Shown here: piece after piece, positions 32,326 through 42,641 of the stretch
Numbering within the stretch: position 1 is the stretch's first letter
How the letters are laid out: the number at the start of each line of letters is the position of its first letter
NCBI GenBank assembly: GCA_964475755.1
Contig: CAYYXR010000022.1
Coordinates: forward strand, 1-48,014
Reading direction: 5' to 3'
Origin: UBA11612 sp964475755
GTDB taxonomy: Bacteria > Pseudomonadota > Alphaproteobacteria > Rhodospirillales > Rhodospirillaceae
Length of the DNA: 48,014 nt
Position numbers and translations under genes: made by a program
The notes under the pieces: generated by a model
The model's database searches: none
What the model was told of the DNA's origin: nothing
Seen by the model: the letters and a program-made list of their open reading frames with translations, nothing else

Positions 32326-34842
32326 CTAAGAAGCGCCTCTGGATAGCAGATCTTCCGTTTCGGCCAGGAGTTCATCGATAAGCTCGCGGCAACCATGCAG
32401 GTTGTCACGCTCGTTTTGCAAAATCGCTTTGAATGCCTGCGCCTTCAGCAATCCAATATCAATGTCCTCGCCAACCCCTTCGATCCGCGCGGCATCCAAG
32501 ACAATATCCATCAGCCGTTCGGCGGAATGCAGCCGGCCCCAAAGATAATCGTTCTCGCGGTAAGCGCGGCAGAAGAACGCACCGAAATGAAAAAACTGAA
32601 TCCCCTTTAGGGTCGCGGTCGCATCGCCTTTACGTAGTGTCTGGGCATCGTCCGGGCTCAGGCGGTCCACACGAATTTCATCGAATTCATCCAGATCGCG
32701 CCAATTGGTAATAGAAAAAGTCAGCACGTCCCAAACGGCAAACCCGATGTAGTGATCAATGAGCTCGCGCCGGGCCGCACTGGGCAGCGGCTTCGCCTCG
32801 CCCGCGCCTTCGACTAAAGCGACCAGAAGCGCATCGGTACGCTCGTTGTCCCGTTCAAGTCCCAAGTCCACACCGACAAGTTCGATGGTTTGCTCAATTT
32901 GCTCCGCAAATTTTTCCGCAACCGCCGCGGGGCTAACTGCAAGCACGGCATCAGTTTGCATGGCATCTACAATATCGCCGACCACGCTTTTTACCGCCGC
33001 GATTGAGTCGCGGCTAAGGTCGTGGCCATCTCCAACGGGCGTGCCAACACGGGCACTGAGCGGGCGGAGCAAAGCCAGGGCGTCATAAAGTCCCGCCTTT
33101 ATCCGGTCGAGCCGCTCGGTCCCCAGACCCGCGTACTCGGGCTTGTCCAAACATGTGTAGAGCTGATTCACCGCGCGCACGACAAAACGAATACGCCGTT
33201 GCCTGTAGCGCACATCGAACCGAAGCAAAAACCGCACCCATGGCGGCACGGTTTTGCCCGGATTGAAGATGGTCGACAAATCGAGTGTCTCGGGGCTGAC
33301 ACCGGATAAACGCGCCCATGCCTGAATGACGTTCACGACACGCGCGAGTTTTTGCGAGCCGCGCTCATACCCGCAAATCATGCCGGTTAAAGTGGCAACG
33401 TCTTCGATGACCGCCGCCAATTTAAGGCGTAAGTACCCTTCATATGCAAACCCGGTCTCCAATCGCGCACGGTTGTTTGCCTGCTCGCGCAAACGCCCGA
33501 CATCTTCACCCGTTAATCGTTTCTCGAAAGCGTTGCCGACAATTCCATTCGCAATGGTGCGAATGTGAGCGCGCGCGCTTTCCACCACCACCTGAAGGCG
33601 CCGCACTTCGGCGTTGTGGGTATTGACCCAGGATAAATCGTCATGAATGGGCTCGTTGCGCGGAATATCGGACAGCGCACCTTTAAACGTTTCAAACCAC
33701 CCAGGCACCCGACCCCAGGACCGGCTTTCGCGGCCCTTAGGGTGCGGATCGATGTAAAGCAGCCGGCGATCAACATGACGGTAGGCGGCGCGGCCATGAA
33801 TGGCTTCGATTGCATGAGAGAATGGTTTGTTATTGAGCACACTGCCGTCGATGAACGCCGCATCGCTGGGATTCAAATCGGCGCGCAGGTAGGGGCGAAA
33901 GTTCGTGTAAATGAAATCGACGCGCTTTGGCCAACTGAGACTGCGCTTGGCCATGAGATGATCGATTTCAGAAAACTGTGTCGGGGGAAACGCGCCGGGA
34001 AACGACGACGTTGCCCGCGCCGCAAATGTCAAACCGGGCAGACCTTCGCGGTCAAATCCCGACTGTTCCTGTCCGCGTGGCCACTGCCGGTATTTAAAAT
34101 GCAGAACTTGGCGATGTTCGCGATCGCGGATGATCGGCGGATCGTGAATAGGCGTGTCGGTGACATATCCATGAAAGTCGGTGACGGTCACGAAAAGATC
34201 AAGCTGTTGGCCGGCGGGCACAAGCGAACTTCCGCGTTCGATCGGATCGCCCATTGCCGAAAACCCGCCGTACAGGACTTCGGTAAGATTGTACCCGTCG
34301 AAAGGAGGCTTGAACCAACGCGAGCGCAAGAACATCGAAAGCTTTTGCTTGAGTTCAACATTGTCGCCGAGATCGTCGCGGAAGTGCCACAGAAGCATCC
34401 AAACAAAGGGCCGGAAATACCACTTGCGCCACGGACCCGCCTTGACGTGCAGCGGCATGAGTTCGGCCACGTCGGAATGCTTGAGCCAGAAATCGCGCAC
34501 CGGATCGATATTGAGATCATGGGCCAATGCACGCGCAAGAATCACGCCGTTAATCCCGCCGGCGGAGGCTCCCGCGATCACATCGACAACAACCCGAAGA
34601 TCGAGATGCCGTCCGATCTGTTTCATAAGATCGAAGTAGGCGCGTTCGCTGTCGACCGGATCGCTGCGCGGCTGCGTGACATCATCGTACGAGATGCCGT
34701 CCTGCTGCCGGTTAGCATATGTGTGATAGTCCTTTGAGGCCCGGACGAGTTTGAGGATTTCCTTCGTGACGCCGTGCATGTAGACGGCAAGTGAAATGCC
34801 GCCGTAACACACCAGGGCAAACCGCAGTTCCTTCTCTTTCAC
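32326..34842 (-). CDS. Patatin-related phospholipase-like protein
   Basis: 838-residue protein of the patatin-related group. N-terminal FALVCYGGISLAVYMHG matches the oxyanion-hole glycine motif, the nucleophile Ser93 is in GASAGG, and Asp332 in the FIDGSVLNNKPF segment is the dyad aspartate (DGS instead of the more common DGG). The C-terminal 450 residues are mainly helical and of unknown function. Members are putative lipid acyl hydrolases. The gene starts with GTG 34842 preceded by GGGAG. A GC-rich 8-bp hairpin (TCGCCGCG/CGCGGCGA at 34876-34894) lies about 35 nt upstream and may be part of its leader. Neighbours are a methyltransferase (10 bp from its stop) and the RND operon. Confidence 0.83.
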   Translation of the reverse strand: MKEKELRFALVCYGGISLAVYMHGVTKEILKLVRASKDYHTYANRQQDGISYDDVTQPRSDPVDSERAYFDLMKQIGRHLDLRVVVDVIAGASAGGINGVILARALAHDLNIDPVRDFWLKHSDVAELMPLHVKAGPWRKWYFRPFVWMLLWHFRDDLGDNVELKQKLSMFLRSRWFKPPFDGYNLTEVLYGGFSAMGDPIERGSSLVPAGQQLDLFVTVTDFHGYVTDTPIHDPPIIRDREHRQVLHFKYRQWPRGQEQSGFDREGLPGLTFAARATSSFPGAFPPTQFSEIDHLMAKRSLSWPKRVDFIYTNFRPYLRADLNPSDAAFIDGSVLNNKPFSHAIEAIHGRAAYRHVDRRLLYIDPHPKGRESRSWGRVPGWFETFKGALSDIPRNEPIHDDLSWVNTHNAEVRRLQVVVESARAHIRTIANGIVGNAFEKRLTGEDVGRLREQANNRARLETGFAYEGYLRLKLAAVIEDVATLTGMICGYERGSQKLARVVNVIQAWARLSGVSPETLDLSTIFNPGKTVPPWVRFLLRFDVRYRQRRIRFVVRAVNQLYTCLDKPEYAGLGTERLDRIKAGLYDALALLRPLSARVGTPVGDGHDLSRDSIAAVKSVVGDIVDAMQTDAVLAVSPAAVAEKFAEQIEQTIELVGVDLGLERDNERTDALLVALVEGAGEAKPLPSAARRELIDHYIGFAVWDVLTFSITNWRDLDEFDEIRVDRLSPDDAQTLRKGDATATLKGIQFFHFGAFFCRAYRENDYLWGRLHSAERLMDIVLDAARIEGVGEDIDIGLLKAQAFKAILQNERDNLHGCRELIDELLAETEDLLSRGAS

Positions 34843-34952
34843 GCGAGCTCCCGAACAACCGTGCGCGACGTCCTTTCGCCGCGCGGCGCGGCGATCTTAC
34901 ATCTTATGTTCTCTGTGGCGAAGGGTGAGGACGTTGAACGGTCTGGTATACT

Positions 34953-37900
34953 TTATTCAGCAGGCTGCTGACCCGTAGAGCCCGCGCTTGCTGGGTGTTT
35001 TTTCTCATAGTCGTGCAATTCAGCCGCCACACGGCCCGGCGAGCCTGTGCCCTTGGCGAGCAGCATATAAAATGCAGGCACAACAACCAGGGTGATCACG
35101 GCGGCAAAGGCAACGCCCGTGAAGACGGTCACACCGATGGGCTGGCGCCCTTCGGCTCCTGCCCCGGATGCCAGTATCAATGGGACCGCACCCATAATCG
35201 TCGCAAGCGCCGTCATAATGATGGGGCGCAGGCGCGTGACCGCGCCTTCAATGAGCGCTTGGCGGAAGGGGCGACCGGCATCGCGCATCTGGTTGGCGAA
35301 TTCGACAATCAATATGCCATTCTTGGCCGCGAGACCTACCAGCACGATAATCCCGATCTGTGAGTAGATGTTGATGCTCTGACCGAACAACAGCAGCCCC
35401 ACCAGTGCGCCGAACACCGCCAGAGGCACCGTCATCATGATGATAAACGGATGCACGAAACTCTCGAACTGCGCGGCCAACACAAGAAACACCACGAGGA
35501 GCGCGAGGCCAAAACTAAAGTAAATGAAGTAGCCAGTTTCCTTGTAGTCGGCGGCCTCGCCGCGCCAAATGATGCGGGCGGTCTCGGGCAGAATGGGCTC
35601 GGCGATGCGCTCCACTTCGGCGACCAATTCGGCGAGATTTGCATCGCCCGCTGGGAACAAATTGAAGAAAATAGCGCGACGCCGATCAAGGCGCGGCAGA
35701 AAGTCGGAGTAGGTTCCCTCCTCCAGCGTCACGACACTGGACAATGGAATCAGTTCACGGCTTGTGCCGGAACGGACGTAAATGTTCGAAATGTCGGTCG
35801 GCGTTTGCCGGTCCTGCAGACGTCCCTGAAGGATGACATCGTACTCCTCGCCGCTGTCGACGAAGGTCGTTACCCGACGCGAGCCCAGCATGGCCGCCAA
35901 TGTCTGGCCTATGGCGCCGACGGACACGCCGAGGTCGGACGCACGGGTGCGGTCGATGCGAATACGTATCTGCGGGTTGTTTTCACGGAAGCTATTGTTG
36001 ACGTTAACGAAATATGGACTTTGCGATAGCGCCGTCATGAGATCGTCACGCCAAACACGCAATTCGTCGTAGGTCGGTCCGGTCAGAGCGAAGTTGAGAT
36101 TATTGAAGCCACCGCCGCGCTGACCTAAAGCCGAGGGCAGATTAGGGGACACCCGCGCACCGGTCACACGATTCAATTTGGGAGCCACCTCGTCCAAGAA
36201 GGCCGTGACATGGCGGTCGCGATCCGCCCACGGCGCGAGAATGACCAGGATATTGCCGCCGCCGTTATCGCCGTCGACGCGCTCAAGCAGCCGTTCGACT
36301 TCGCCGCTGTCGATATAAGGTTTCAAAATATCCGCCGCTTCCTTGACCTGGCGGTCCGTATAGGACGCCGTCGAGGCCTCGGGCGGGCGAATTTGTATGA
36401 ACATCATGCCGCGGTCTTCCTTAGGCGTGAATTCCTGCGGCAAGATCATAAACATTCCGCCTGCGAGAACGATAATCCCCGCGAATCCGGCGAGAACGCG
36501 CCACGGCTTATCCAATGTCTTATCCAAGGTTACGATATACCAAGACTTCAAGCGTTCGAAGATTTCATTGGCTTTGTGCGCGACAGGGCTGGTGTCCAGT
36601 TTCGGTGTGAGAATTTTGGAACACATCACAGGCGTGAGTGTGAGCGAAACAAACATGGAAAAAGCAACAGCCACGGCCATGGATACTGCAAACTCGAAGA
36701 ACAACGTGCCAACCGTCCCTTCCATAAGGGTAACGGGGATAAACGCCGCAATAAGCACCAAGGTTGTCGAGACAACGGCCATGCCCACCTGACGCGCGCC
36801 GCGGTAGGCCGCAAGCAGAGGAGGCTCACCCAGCTTCATACGCCGGTGAATGTTCTCAAGCATGATGATGGCGTCATCCACCACAAGCCCGATCGCCAAA
36901 ACCATGGCCAACAGGGTCAGGATGTTGATGGAAAACCCAAGGGGCCAGAGAACGATTGCCGTGGATATGAGGGAAATGGGAACAGTTACAGCGGGAATGA
37001 TGGCGGCGCGCGCCGTGCCGAGAAACAAGTATATGACCGCGACGACCATGGCCGCGGCGACCACCATGGCGATCACCACTTCACGTAAAGCCGCGGAGAT
37101 ATAGTCCGCCGAGTCATTGTTGATGCCAATCGCGAGATCGTCGGGCATAGTCCGTTGGATTTCTGCGATTTCCGCACGGACGGCCGCGGACACGTCCAAA
37201 GTGGATGCGCCGGGCTGCTTGATAATGCCGATGCCGATGCCCGGCCGGCCGCCTTGCCGGAAAACCTGTTTGTCGTCCACGGGCGCAATCTCGACGTTGG
37301 CTATTTCGGCCAGCCGGATGAGATAGTTGTTCTCGCCGCGGGCAACGACAAGGTTTTGGAAATCCTCGACCGTCTGGTAAGCCCGGATGGTACGCAGCGT
37401 GTAATTTCGATCGGCGGACTCGAGCATACCTGCGCCAAGCTCGACATTTTCCTGCCGTAGCGCGCTTTCCACATCTGTGACGGTAATCCCGCGCGCAGCC
37501 ATGGCGCGCCGGTCGAGCCAGACCCGCATGGCTTTTTCTCTATCGCCGCCGATCCTTAAGGACGCGACGCCCTGCACAGTGGAAAATCTTGGCTCTAGAT
37601 TGATGTGCACATAGTCCGACAGTTCCATGGCATCACGTGACGTGGAGTACACGTTGATCCACATGATGGGCTGACTGTCGGGATCGGCCTTCTGAACCAC
37701 CGGCGGATCGGCGTCTTGGGGCAGGCGGCCGACAACGCGGCTCACCTGATCGCGCACATCGTTGGCAGCCTCGTCAATATCACGGCCAACCTTGAACTCG
37801 ATATTGACGTTCCCGCCGCCGTCGAAGGAATAGGCGTTGATAGTCTCGATGCCCTGCACGCCGCCGATGCGCTCTTCGATCACGCGTACAACTTGAGATT

Positions 37901-38078
37901 CGATGACTTCGGCCGACGCGCCGGTGTAATTGACGCGAACGTTGACCACGGGCCGGTCAATGTCCGGGGTTTCGCGCACCGGTAGCCGCATGCCGGCAAA
38001 CAACCCGAAGACAACCAGCAAGAGGCTGGCCACAATGGCCACCACGGGCCTCTTTATGGAGATATCCGAGAGCAGCAT
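34953..38078 (-). CDS. RND efflux permease (second of two)
   Basis: 1041-residue inner-membrane RND transporter, driven by proton influx, that pumps substrates from the periplasm. The start (MLLSDISIKRPVVAIVASLLLVVFG) and the RND duplicate halves are typical, with about 12 TM helices and two large periplasmic loops. The proton-relay pair is Asp401-Asp402 in LVVDDAIIMLEN. In the second half, QIGIIVLVGLAAKNGILIVEFAN is the usual TM motif holding the essential Lys. It is partner of the adaptor at 38127-39248, 48 bp upstream on the minus strand. It is clearly paralogous to the permease at 39459-42611. Substrate unknown; not of the heavy-metal type by its motifs. Confidence 0.93.
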   Translation of the reverse strand: MLLSDISIKRPVVAIVASLLLVVFGLFAGMRLPVRETPDIDRPVVNVRVNYTGASAEVIESQVVRVIEERIGGVQGIETINAYSFDGGGNVNIEFKVGRDIDEAANDVRDQVSRVVGRLPQDADPPVVQKADPDSQPIMWINVYSTSRDAMELSDYVHINLEPRFSTVQGVASLRIGGDREKAMRVWLDRRAMAARGITVTDVESALRQENVELGAGMLESADRNYTLRTIRAYQTVEDFQNLVVARGENNYLIRLAEIANVEIAPVDDKQVFRQGGRPGIGIGIIKQPGASTLDVSAAVRAEIAEIQRTMPDDLAIGINNDSADYISAALREVVIAMVVAAAMVVAVIYLFLGTARAAIIPAVTVPISLISTAIVLWPLGFSINILTLLAMVLAIGLVVDDAIIMLENIHRRMKLGEPPLLAAYRGARQVGMAVVSTTLVLIAAFIPVTLMEGTVGTLFFEFAVSMAVAVAFSMFVSLTLTPVMCSKILTPKLDTSPVAHKANEIFERLKSWYIVTLDKTLDKPWRVLAGFAGIIVLAGGMFMILPQEFTPKEDRGMMFIQIRPPEASTASYTDRQVKEAADILKPYIDSGEVERLLERVDGDNGGGNILVILAPWADRDRHVTAFLDEVAPKLNRVTGARVSPNLPSALGQRGGGFNNLNFALTGPTYDELRVWRDDLMTALSQSPYFVNVNNSFRENNPQIRIRIDRTRASDLGVSVGAIGQTLAAMLGSRRVTTFVDSGEEYDVILQGRLQDRQTPTDISNIYVRSGTSRELIPLSSVVTLEEGTYSDFLPRLDRRRAIFFNLFPAGDANLAELVAEVERIAEPILPETARIIWRGEAADYKETGYFIYFSFGLALLVVFLVLAAQFESFVHPFIIMMTVPLAVFGALVGLLLFGQSINIYSQIGIIVLVGLAAKNGILIVEFANQMRDAGRPFRQALIEGAVTRLRPIIMTALATIMGAVPLILASGAGAEGRQPIGVTVFTGVAFAAVITLVVVPAFYMLLAKGTGSPGRVAAELHDYEKKHPASAGSTGQQPAE

Positions 38079-38126
38079 CGCGTCAGAGTCCTGAAAGCGC
38101 GCGGCACACAGCCAGGCGCGATTGAA

Positions 38127-39248
38127 TTACCCGAGAGCTTGCGCCATGTCCCCGGCTTGCGCAGGCGGCGCCGGGCTAATCCCAACTTCGTTGCCATTCA
38201 AAATTTCAACGCGCGCACCATCCTGAAGGTCCTGCTGGCCCTCTCTGATAATGATGTCACCTTCGCTTAAACCACTCACCACTTCGACAAAGCCGGCGCG
38301 GCGGCGGCCAATAACGACTTCCTTGCGTTGAGCAACGTCCCCGGGGCCGATCACAAAAACATACTGCCTATCGTCCTCTGGGAGCAAAGCCGCCTCAGGG
38401 ATCATGAGTGACTGACGCCGATCCTTAATCAGGTCGACAACCATAAGCATGCCCGGGCGAAGACGTAGGTCTTCGTTGGGGATTTCGGCGCGCACCGTCA
38501 CAGAACGGGTCGTCGGATCAATGCGGCTATCGACGGCGGCGACAATGCCTTTGAAAATTTCCCCGGCATACGCGCTGGCTTCGGCCTCAATATCGAGACC
38601 GGGCTTTAAAGACGCCATAAAGGTTTCCGGGACGGCAAAGTCGAGATTTACTTTCGAAATATCATCGAGAGTCGTGACAACGGTGCCCGGCGACACAAGC
38701 GCGCCGACACTGATGCGGCGTGTACCGACAATGCCGGCAAACGGCGCAGTGATGAGACGGTCGCCGGCGCGTACACGCGCAGCGGCAACATTAGCTTCCG
38801 CTTTTTTGACGGATGCGACCATTTCATCAACACGTGCTTGGGAGACGTGGCTGTCCGCCGCCAATCCCATAACGCGCTCAAGCTCCTTGCGCTGCTGCTC
38901 GAGATTGGCCAGTTCGACATTGAGTTGCGCGGTTTGCTCGCCGGCGTCGATGGCCGCGATCTCCTCTCCGCGCTGAACTGTTTCGCCGTCCTCAAAATAG
39001 ACGGAGCGAATGATGCCTTGCACTTTTGCGGTGACGTTTACCGATTCTTTGGCAAAGACGGTGCCAATCGCTTCCAAACGATCGCTGAACTCCTCTTTCT
39101 CGACAACGGCCACGCGCACAGGGCGCGCATCGCCGTTATTGCGTCCGCGGGCGCTGTCATTTGACGGTCCGCCGATCATAAAAAATGCAGCCACGCCAAC
39201 AATGACCACGAGTGCCGCGAATGCGCCGAGTTTTTGTTTCACATCCAT
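38127..39248 (-). CDS. RND efflux periplasmic adaptor (second of two)
   Basis: 373-residue membrane fusion protein. One N-terminal membrane segment (LGAFAALVVIVGVAAFFMIGG) anchors it, then lipoyl half-sites around AKVQGIIRSVYFEDGETV and TAPFAGIVGTRRISVGALV flank a coiled-coil hairpin. The beta-barrel and membrane-proximal domains follow, with VPETFMASLKPGLDIEA. It joins the permease to an outer-membrane channel that is not encoded here. It starts 210 bp after the first permease's stop on the minus strand, a gap that contains GTTACA half-sites and a -10-like box, so it may have its own promoter. About equally long as, and collinear with, the adaptor at 42642. Confidence 0.9.
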   Translation of the reverse strand: MDVKQKLGAFAALVVIVGVAAFFMIGGPSNDSARGRNNGDARPVRVAVVEKEEFSDRLEAIGTVFAKESVNVTAKVQGIIRSVYFEDGETVQRGEEIAAIDAGEQTAQLNVELANLEQQRKELERVMGLAADSHVSQARVDEMVASVKKAEANVAAARVRAGDRLITAPFAGIVGTRRISVGALVSPGTVVTTLDDISKVNLDFAVPETFMASLKPGLDIEAEASAYAGEIFKGIVAAVDSRIDPTTRSVTVRAEIPNEDLRLRPGMLMVVDLIKDRRQSLMIPEAALLPEDDRQYVFVIGPGDVAQRKEVVIGRRRAGFVEVVSGLSEGDIIIREGQQDLQDGARVEILNGNEVGISPAPPAQAGDMAQALG

Positions 39249-39314
39249 TTTCGGAACCGAAAAAAACGGGGCAGCCGCTCATCTGCCCATCGCCACGCCG
39301 GCAAAGCTTCAGGT

Positions 39315-39335
39315 CGAGCGCTAAAACGAGCGCTA
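39315..39335. repeat. 9-nt direct repeat in the leader of the second adaptor gene
   Basis: CGAGCGCTA occurs at 39315-39323 and 39327-39335 on the plus strand, a 12-bp period. Each copy contains the palindrome AGCGCT. It lies between the promoter-like sequences and the adaptor start on the minus strand. Function unknown; it could be an operator or chance. Confidence 0.35.
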
Positions 39336-39362
39336 CCTTAAGGTTGCAAGCCTTGGTTAAGC

Positions 39363-39406
39363 TTTATACACACCGCAGCGTTACAAAGCTATGAAGAGGC
39401 TGTAAC
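39363..39406 (-). promoter_or_regulatory. Candidate promoter with GTTACA half-sites before the second adaptor
   Basis: Reading leftward, TATAAA (39363-39368 on the plus strand as TTTATA) is a good -10 box. Inverted half-sites GTTACA at 39380-39385 and TGTAAC at 39401-39406 flank the position of the -35 hexamer, and CGTAAC follows at 39411. The same half-site forms the palindrome upstream of the first adaptor. This suggests one regulator for both pumps; the spacing of half-sites differs, so it is not proven. Confidence 0.4.
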
Positions 39407-39458
39407 CGTTCGTAACATATGGGTTTTCTTGGGTTTTTGCAACGCAGCAAAGACCCGT

Positions 39459-42400
39459 TTATTCAGCGGGCTGCTCGGTTCGCCCCTCGGCCCCTGTAGG
39501 CGCTTGGCGGGGGAAGCTGGTTTCGTAGTCTTTGAGCTCGGCGGCGATTCGGCCTGGCGAGCCGGTATTACGGGCCATGAGTTGATAGAACGCGGGCACA
39601 ACCAGCAGCGTAATGAAGCTGGCAAAGGACACGCCGAAGACGATCACGATCCCGATGGCCCGGCGCCCCTCGTAGCCGGCCCCCGAAGAAATCACCAGTG
39701 GCACTGCACCCATGACCGTGGCCAGCGCGGTCATGATGATGGGACGCAGGCGGATGGAGGCGGCCTCGACCAGCGCATCGCGGAATTCCATTCCGGCATC
39801 ACGCAGCTGATTGGTGAACTCGACGATCAGGATTCCGTTCTTGGCCGCAAGCCCGATCAACACGATCACGCCGATTTGCGAGTAGATGTTGAAGGACTGA
39901 CCGGCAATCAAGAGTCCAGCCATTGCGCCGGCCATCGCAAGCGGCACGGTCATCATGATGATGATCGGGTGAATAAAGCTTTCGAACTGCGCGGCCAAAA
40001 CCAGGAACACGACCAAAAGCGCCATACCGAACGAGATATAAATGAGCGCGCCCGACTCTTTCAGTTCCTCTGCTTCACCGCGCCAGCTAATGCGCGCCGC
40101 ATCCGGCAATAGGTCTGCCGCCATTTGCTCGATGTCGGCGACGGCCTCACCCATGGGATAACCGGGAACCGCATTGGACGTGATCGTGATCGAACGCATG
40201 CGATTGTAGCGGTTCAGTGAGTTGCTGCCCGCCATTTCTTCGACAGTCACGAAACTGGACAGCGGAATGAGTTCTCTGGTCGTATCCGAACGAACGTAGA
40301 TATTCGATATGTCCGACGGCGTTTGCCGGTCTTCATCCTGGCTTTGTAAAATCACATCGTACTCACGGCCACGATCAAGATACGTCGTGACCTTGCGCGA
40401 GCCGAGCAGCACTTGCAAGGTTTGGCCGATGGTAGATGTGGATACGCCCAAATCCGCTGCACGGTTCTGATTGGTGCGGATACGCATTTGCGGATTGGTT
40501 TCGTTGTAGTCGGACCGCAAACCCACCAAACCGGGATTTCGCTGCATGGCGCCGAGCATGATATCGCGCCACTCGCGAATTTCCTCGTAGCTGTCGCCGC
40601 CAATAACAAGTTGCAACCCCCCAGCAAACGGATTTTGCCCGATGCTCGGCGGCAATGTTGGAATGAGTTGCGCGCCCGGAATGCCGCGCAGCTGCATCAT
40701 AATTTCTGGAATCAGCTCACGTGAGGTTACGCTGCGTTCCTTCCAAGGTGTCAGGTGCATGATGATGTTGCCCTGATTGTTGGACCCGCCGCCGGGCCCA
40801 CCAAATGGCACCATCTGCATCACGTCCATCGCCAAGCCGCGATCGACATAGCGCTGGAAAACTTCGGCGGCTTTTGTCGCCTGCTCGTTGGTGAATTGAA
40901 TGCTGGACCCTTCAGGCGCCCGTACAATGATGAAGATCGCCCCACGGTCTTCCACGGGTGTGAATTCTTTGGGCACCAAGGTGAAGAGACCGGCGGTCAC
41001 GGCAATGATGCCGATGAACAGCATGAACACCTGTTTGGGGCGGTCGAGACCCATAATGAGGGTTTTTCGATAAAAGGCCCTTAAGGTTTCAAACAGGGAC
41101 TGCGCGCGCCGCGCGACCGGCGAGTCATCGAGATCGGGGCGCAAGATTTTGCTGCACATGACCGGCGTCAGTGTGAGGGCGACAAACATCGAGAAAATCA
41201 CGGCTGCGGCCACGGTTACCGCGAACTCGGTGAATAGACTGCCCACCGTGCCTTGCATCAGCATAACGGGCACGAACACCGCTGCCAGCACCATTGTTGT
41301 CGCAAGCACAGCCATAGCCACCTGGCGTGCGCCGCGATAAGCCGCGAGCAATGGTGGTTCGCCGCGTTTCATGCGCCGGTGAATGTTCTCCAGCATAATA
41401 ATGGCGTCGTCCACCACGAGGCCAATGGCCAAAACCAACGCGAGAAAAGTAAAGATGTTGATCGAAAACCCCAAGGCCCACAGAACAATGAACGTCGCTA
41501 TGAGCGAGACCGGCACGGTCACAGCAGGAATAACAGCGACCGTCACGGTGCCCAGGAAGAGGTAAATGATAGCAACGACAAGAACCGCCGCCACAGCCAT
41601 GGCGATGGCCACCTCGTTCATGGACTCTGTGATGTATTCGGAAAAATCGTAGGCAATCTCCATATTGAGATCGTCCGGCATGGTCGCGTTGATACGCGCG
41701 ACTTCTTCACGTACGGCATTGGCCACCGCCAGCGACGAGGCCCCCGGCCGCTTGACCAAACCGAACCCAACCGCATTGCGGCCGTGAATGCGGAAAACCG
41801 AGTCCGGATTTTCCGCGCCGATTTCCACACGGGCCACTTCGCCGAGCCGGACAAGATAGTCGTTTTCACCACGGGCGATGACGAGCTGGGCAAACTCCTC
41901 AGGGGTTTGAAAGTTTCGCGCCGTGCGCAATGTGAAATCGCGCAGGGTTGATTCCAGCCTGCCCGCACCGAGTTCCACGTTTTCGCGGCGCAGAGCGGCT
42001 TCAACGTCTGCAACAGTCAACTCGCGCGCGGCCAAAGCGCGCCGGTCCAGCCATACGCGCAAGGACGGCTTGCGGAACCCAAACATAATGGGAAAGGCAA
42101 CGCCTTCGACCGAAGAAATCCGGTCGCGGATATAGCGTTCGACGTAATCCGACACTTCCAGAGGTGAACGGGTCGTGGACGACACCGTCATGATCATGAT
42201 GGGCGACGAGTTGGAATCCGCTTTCTGAATAACGGGCGGTTCGGCATCGGGCGGTAAACGGCCGGCTGCACGGCTGACCTGTTCGCGCACGTCATTGGCG
42301 GCCGCATCAATATTGCGACCTTTTTCGAATTCGATAGTGACGCCCCCGGATCCATCACGGGCGGAGGCGGACAAAGATTTCACGCCCTCGATACCGCTGA

Positions 42401-42611
42401 TCTGTTCCTCGATCACCTGGATGATTTTCGTCTCGACGATTTCAGCTGAAGCGCCGCGATAGTCCACGCGCACTGAAACGACGGGCTCCTCAATGTCCGG
42501 TGTTTCGCGAACCGGCAATTGTGTAATGCCGAATGCGCCGAACACCACAAGCAGCAAGCTCGCGACAGTGGCGACAACCGGGCGTTTTATGGAGATGTCC
42601 GAAAGCAGCAT
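39459..42611 (-). CDS. RND efflux permease (first of two)
   Basis: 1050-residue RND-family inner-membrane permease, paralogous to the downstream one: the first 15 residues are the same (MLLSDISIKRPVVAT versus MLLSDISIKRPVVAI), Asp401-Asp402 occupy the same positions in LVVDDAIIMLEN, and the C-termini both end in QPAE. The periplasmic loops differ, e.g. GGPGGGSNNQGNI here against GDNGGGNILV, which suggests divergent substrates. The adaptor gene lies 30 bp upstream, so the two are co-transcribed. Both pumps may come from tandem duplication of an adaptor-permease unit followed by divergence. Confidence 0.93.
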   Translation of the reverse strand: MLLSDISIKRPVVATVASLLLVVFGAFGITQLPVRETPDIEEPVVSVRVDYRGASAEIVETKIIQVIEEQISGIEGVKSLSASARDGSGGVTIEFEKGRNIDAAANDVREQVSRAAGRLPPDAEPPVIQKADSNSSPIMIMTVSSTTRSPLEVSDYVERYIRDRISSVEGVAFPIMFGFRKPSLRVWLDRRALAARELTVADVEAALRRENVELGAGRLESTLRDFTLRTARNFQTPEEFAQLVIARGENDYLVRLGEVARVEIGAENPDSVFRIHGRNAVGFGLVKRPGASSLAVANAVREEVARINATMPDDLNMEIAYDFSEYITESMNEVAIAMAVAAVLVVAIIYLFLGTVTVAVIPAVTVPVSLIATFIVLWALGFSINIFTFLALVLAIGLVVDDAIIMLENIHRRMKRGEPPLLAAYRGARQVAMAVLATTMVLAAVFVPVMLMQGTVGSLFTEFAVTVAAAVIFSMFVALTLTPVMCSKILRPDLDDSPVARRAQSLFETLRAFYRKTLIMGLDRPKQVFMLFIGIIAVTAGLFTLVPKEFTPVEDRGAIFIIVRAPEGSSIQFTNEQATKAAEVFQRYVDRGLAMDVMQMVPFGGPGGGSNNQGNIIMHLTPWKERSVTSRELIPEIMMQLRGIPGAQLIPTLPPSIGQNPFAGGLQLVIGGDSYEEIREWRDIMLGAMQRNPGLVGLRSDYNETNPQMRIRTNQNRAADLGVSTSTIGQTLQVLLGSRKVTTYLDRGREYDVILQSQDEDRQTPSDISNIYVRSDTTRELIPLSSFVTVEEMAGSNSLNRYNRMRSITITSNAVPGYPMGEAVADIEQMAADLLPDAARISWRGEAEELKESGALIYISFGMALLVVFLVLAAQFESFIHPIIIMMTVPLAMAGAMAGLLIAGQSFNIYSQIGVIVLIGLAAKNGILIVEFTNQLRDAGMEFRDALVEAASIRLRPIIMTALATVMGAVPLVISSGAGYEGRRAIGIVIVFGVSFASFITLLVVPAFYQLMARNTGSPGRIAAELKDYETSFPRQAPTGAEGRTEQPAE

Positions 42612-42641
42612 GTGCGTGTTCCGTGTGCCAGCGTGTGCAGA

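Noticed and set aside
33643..34737. 364-codon plus-strand frame opposite the patatin-related gene
   Set aside because: Antisense of a gene with an intact Ser-Asp dyad; no motif.
34947..34952. TATACT that looks like a -10 box on the plus strand
   Set aside because: It would drive transcription antisense into the permease gene and has no -35 match.
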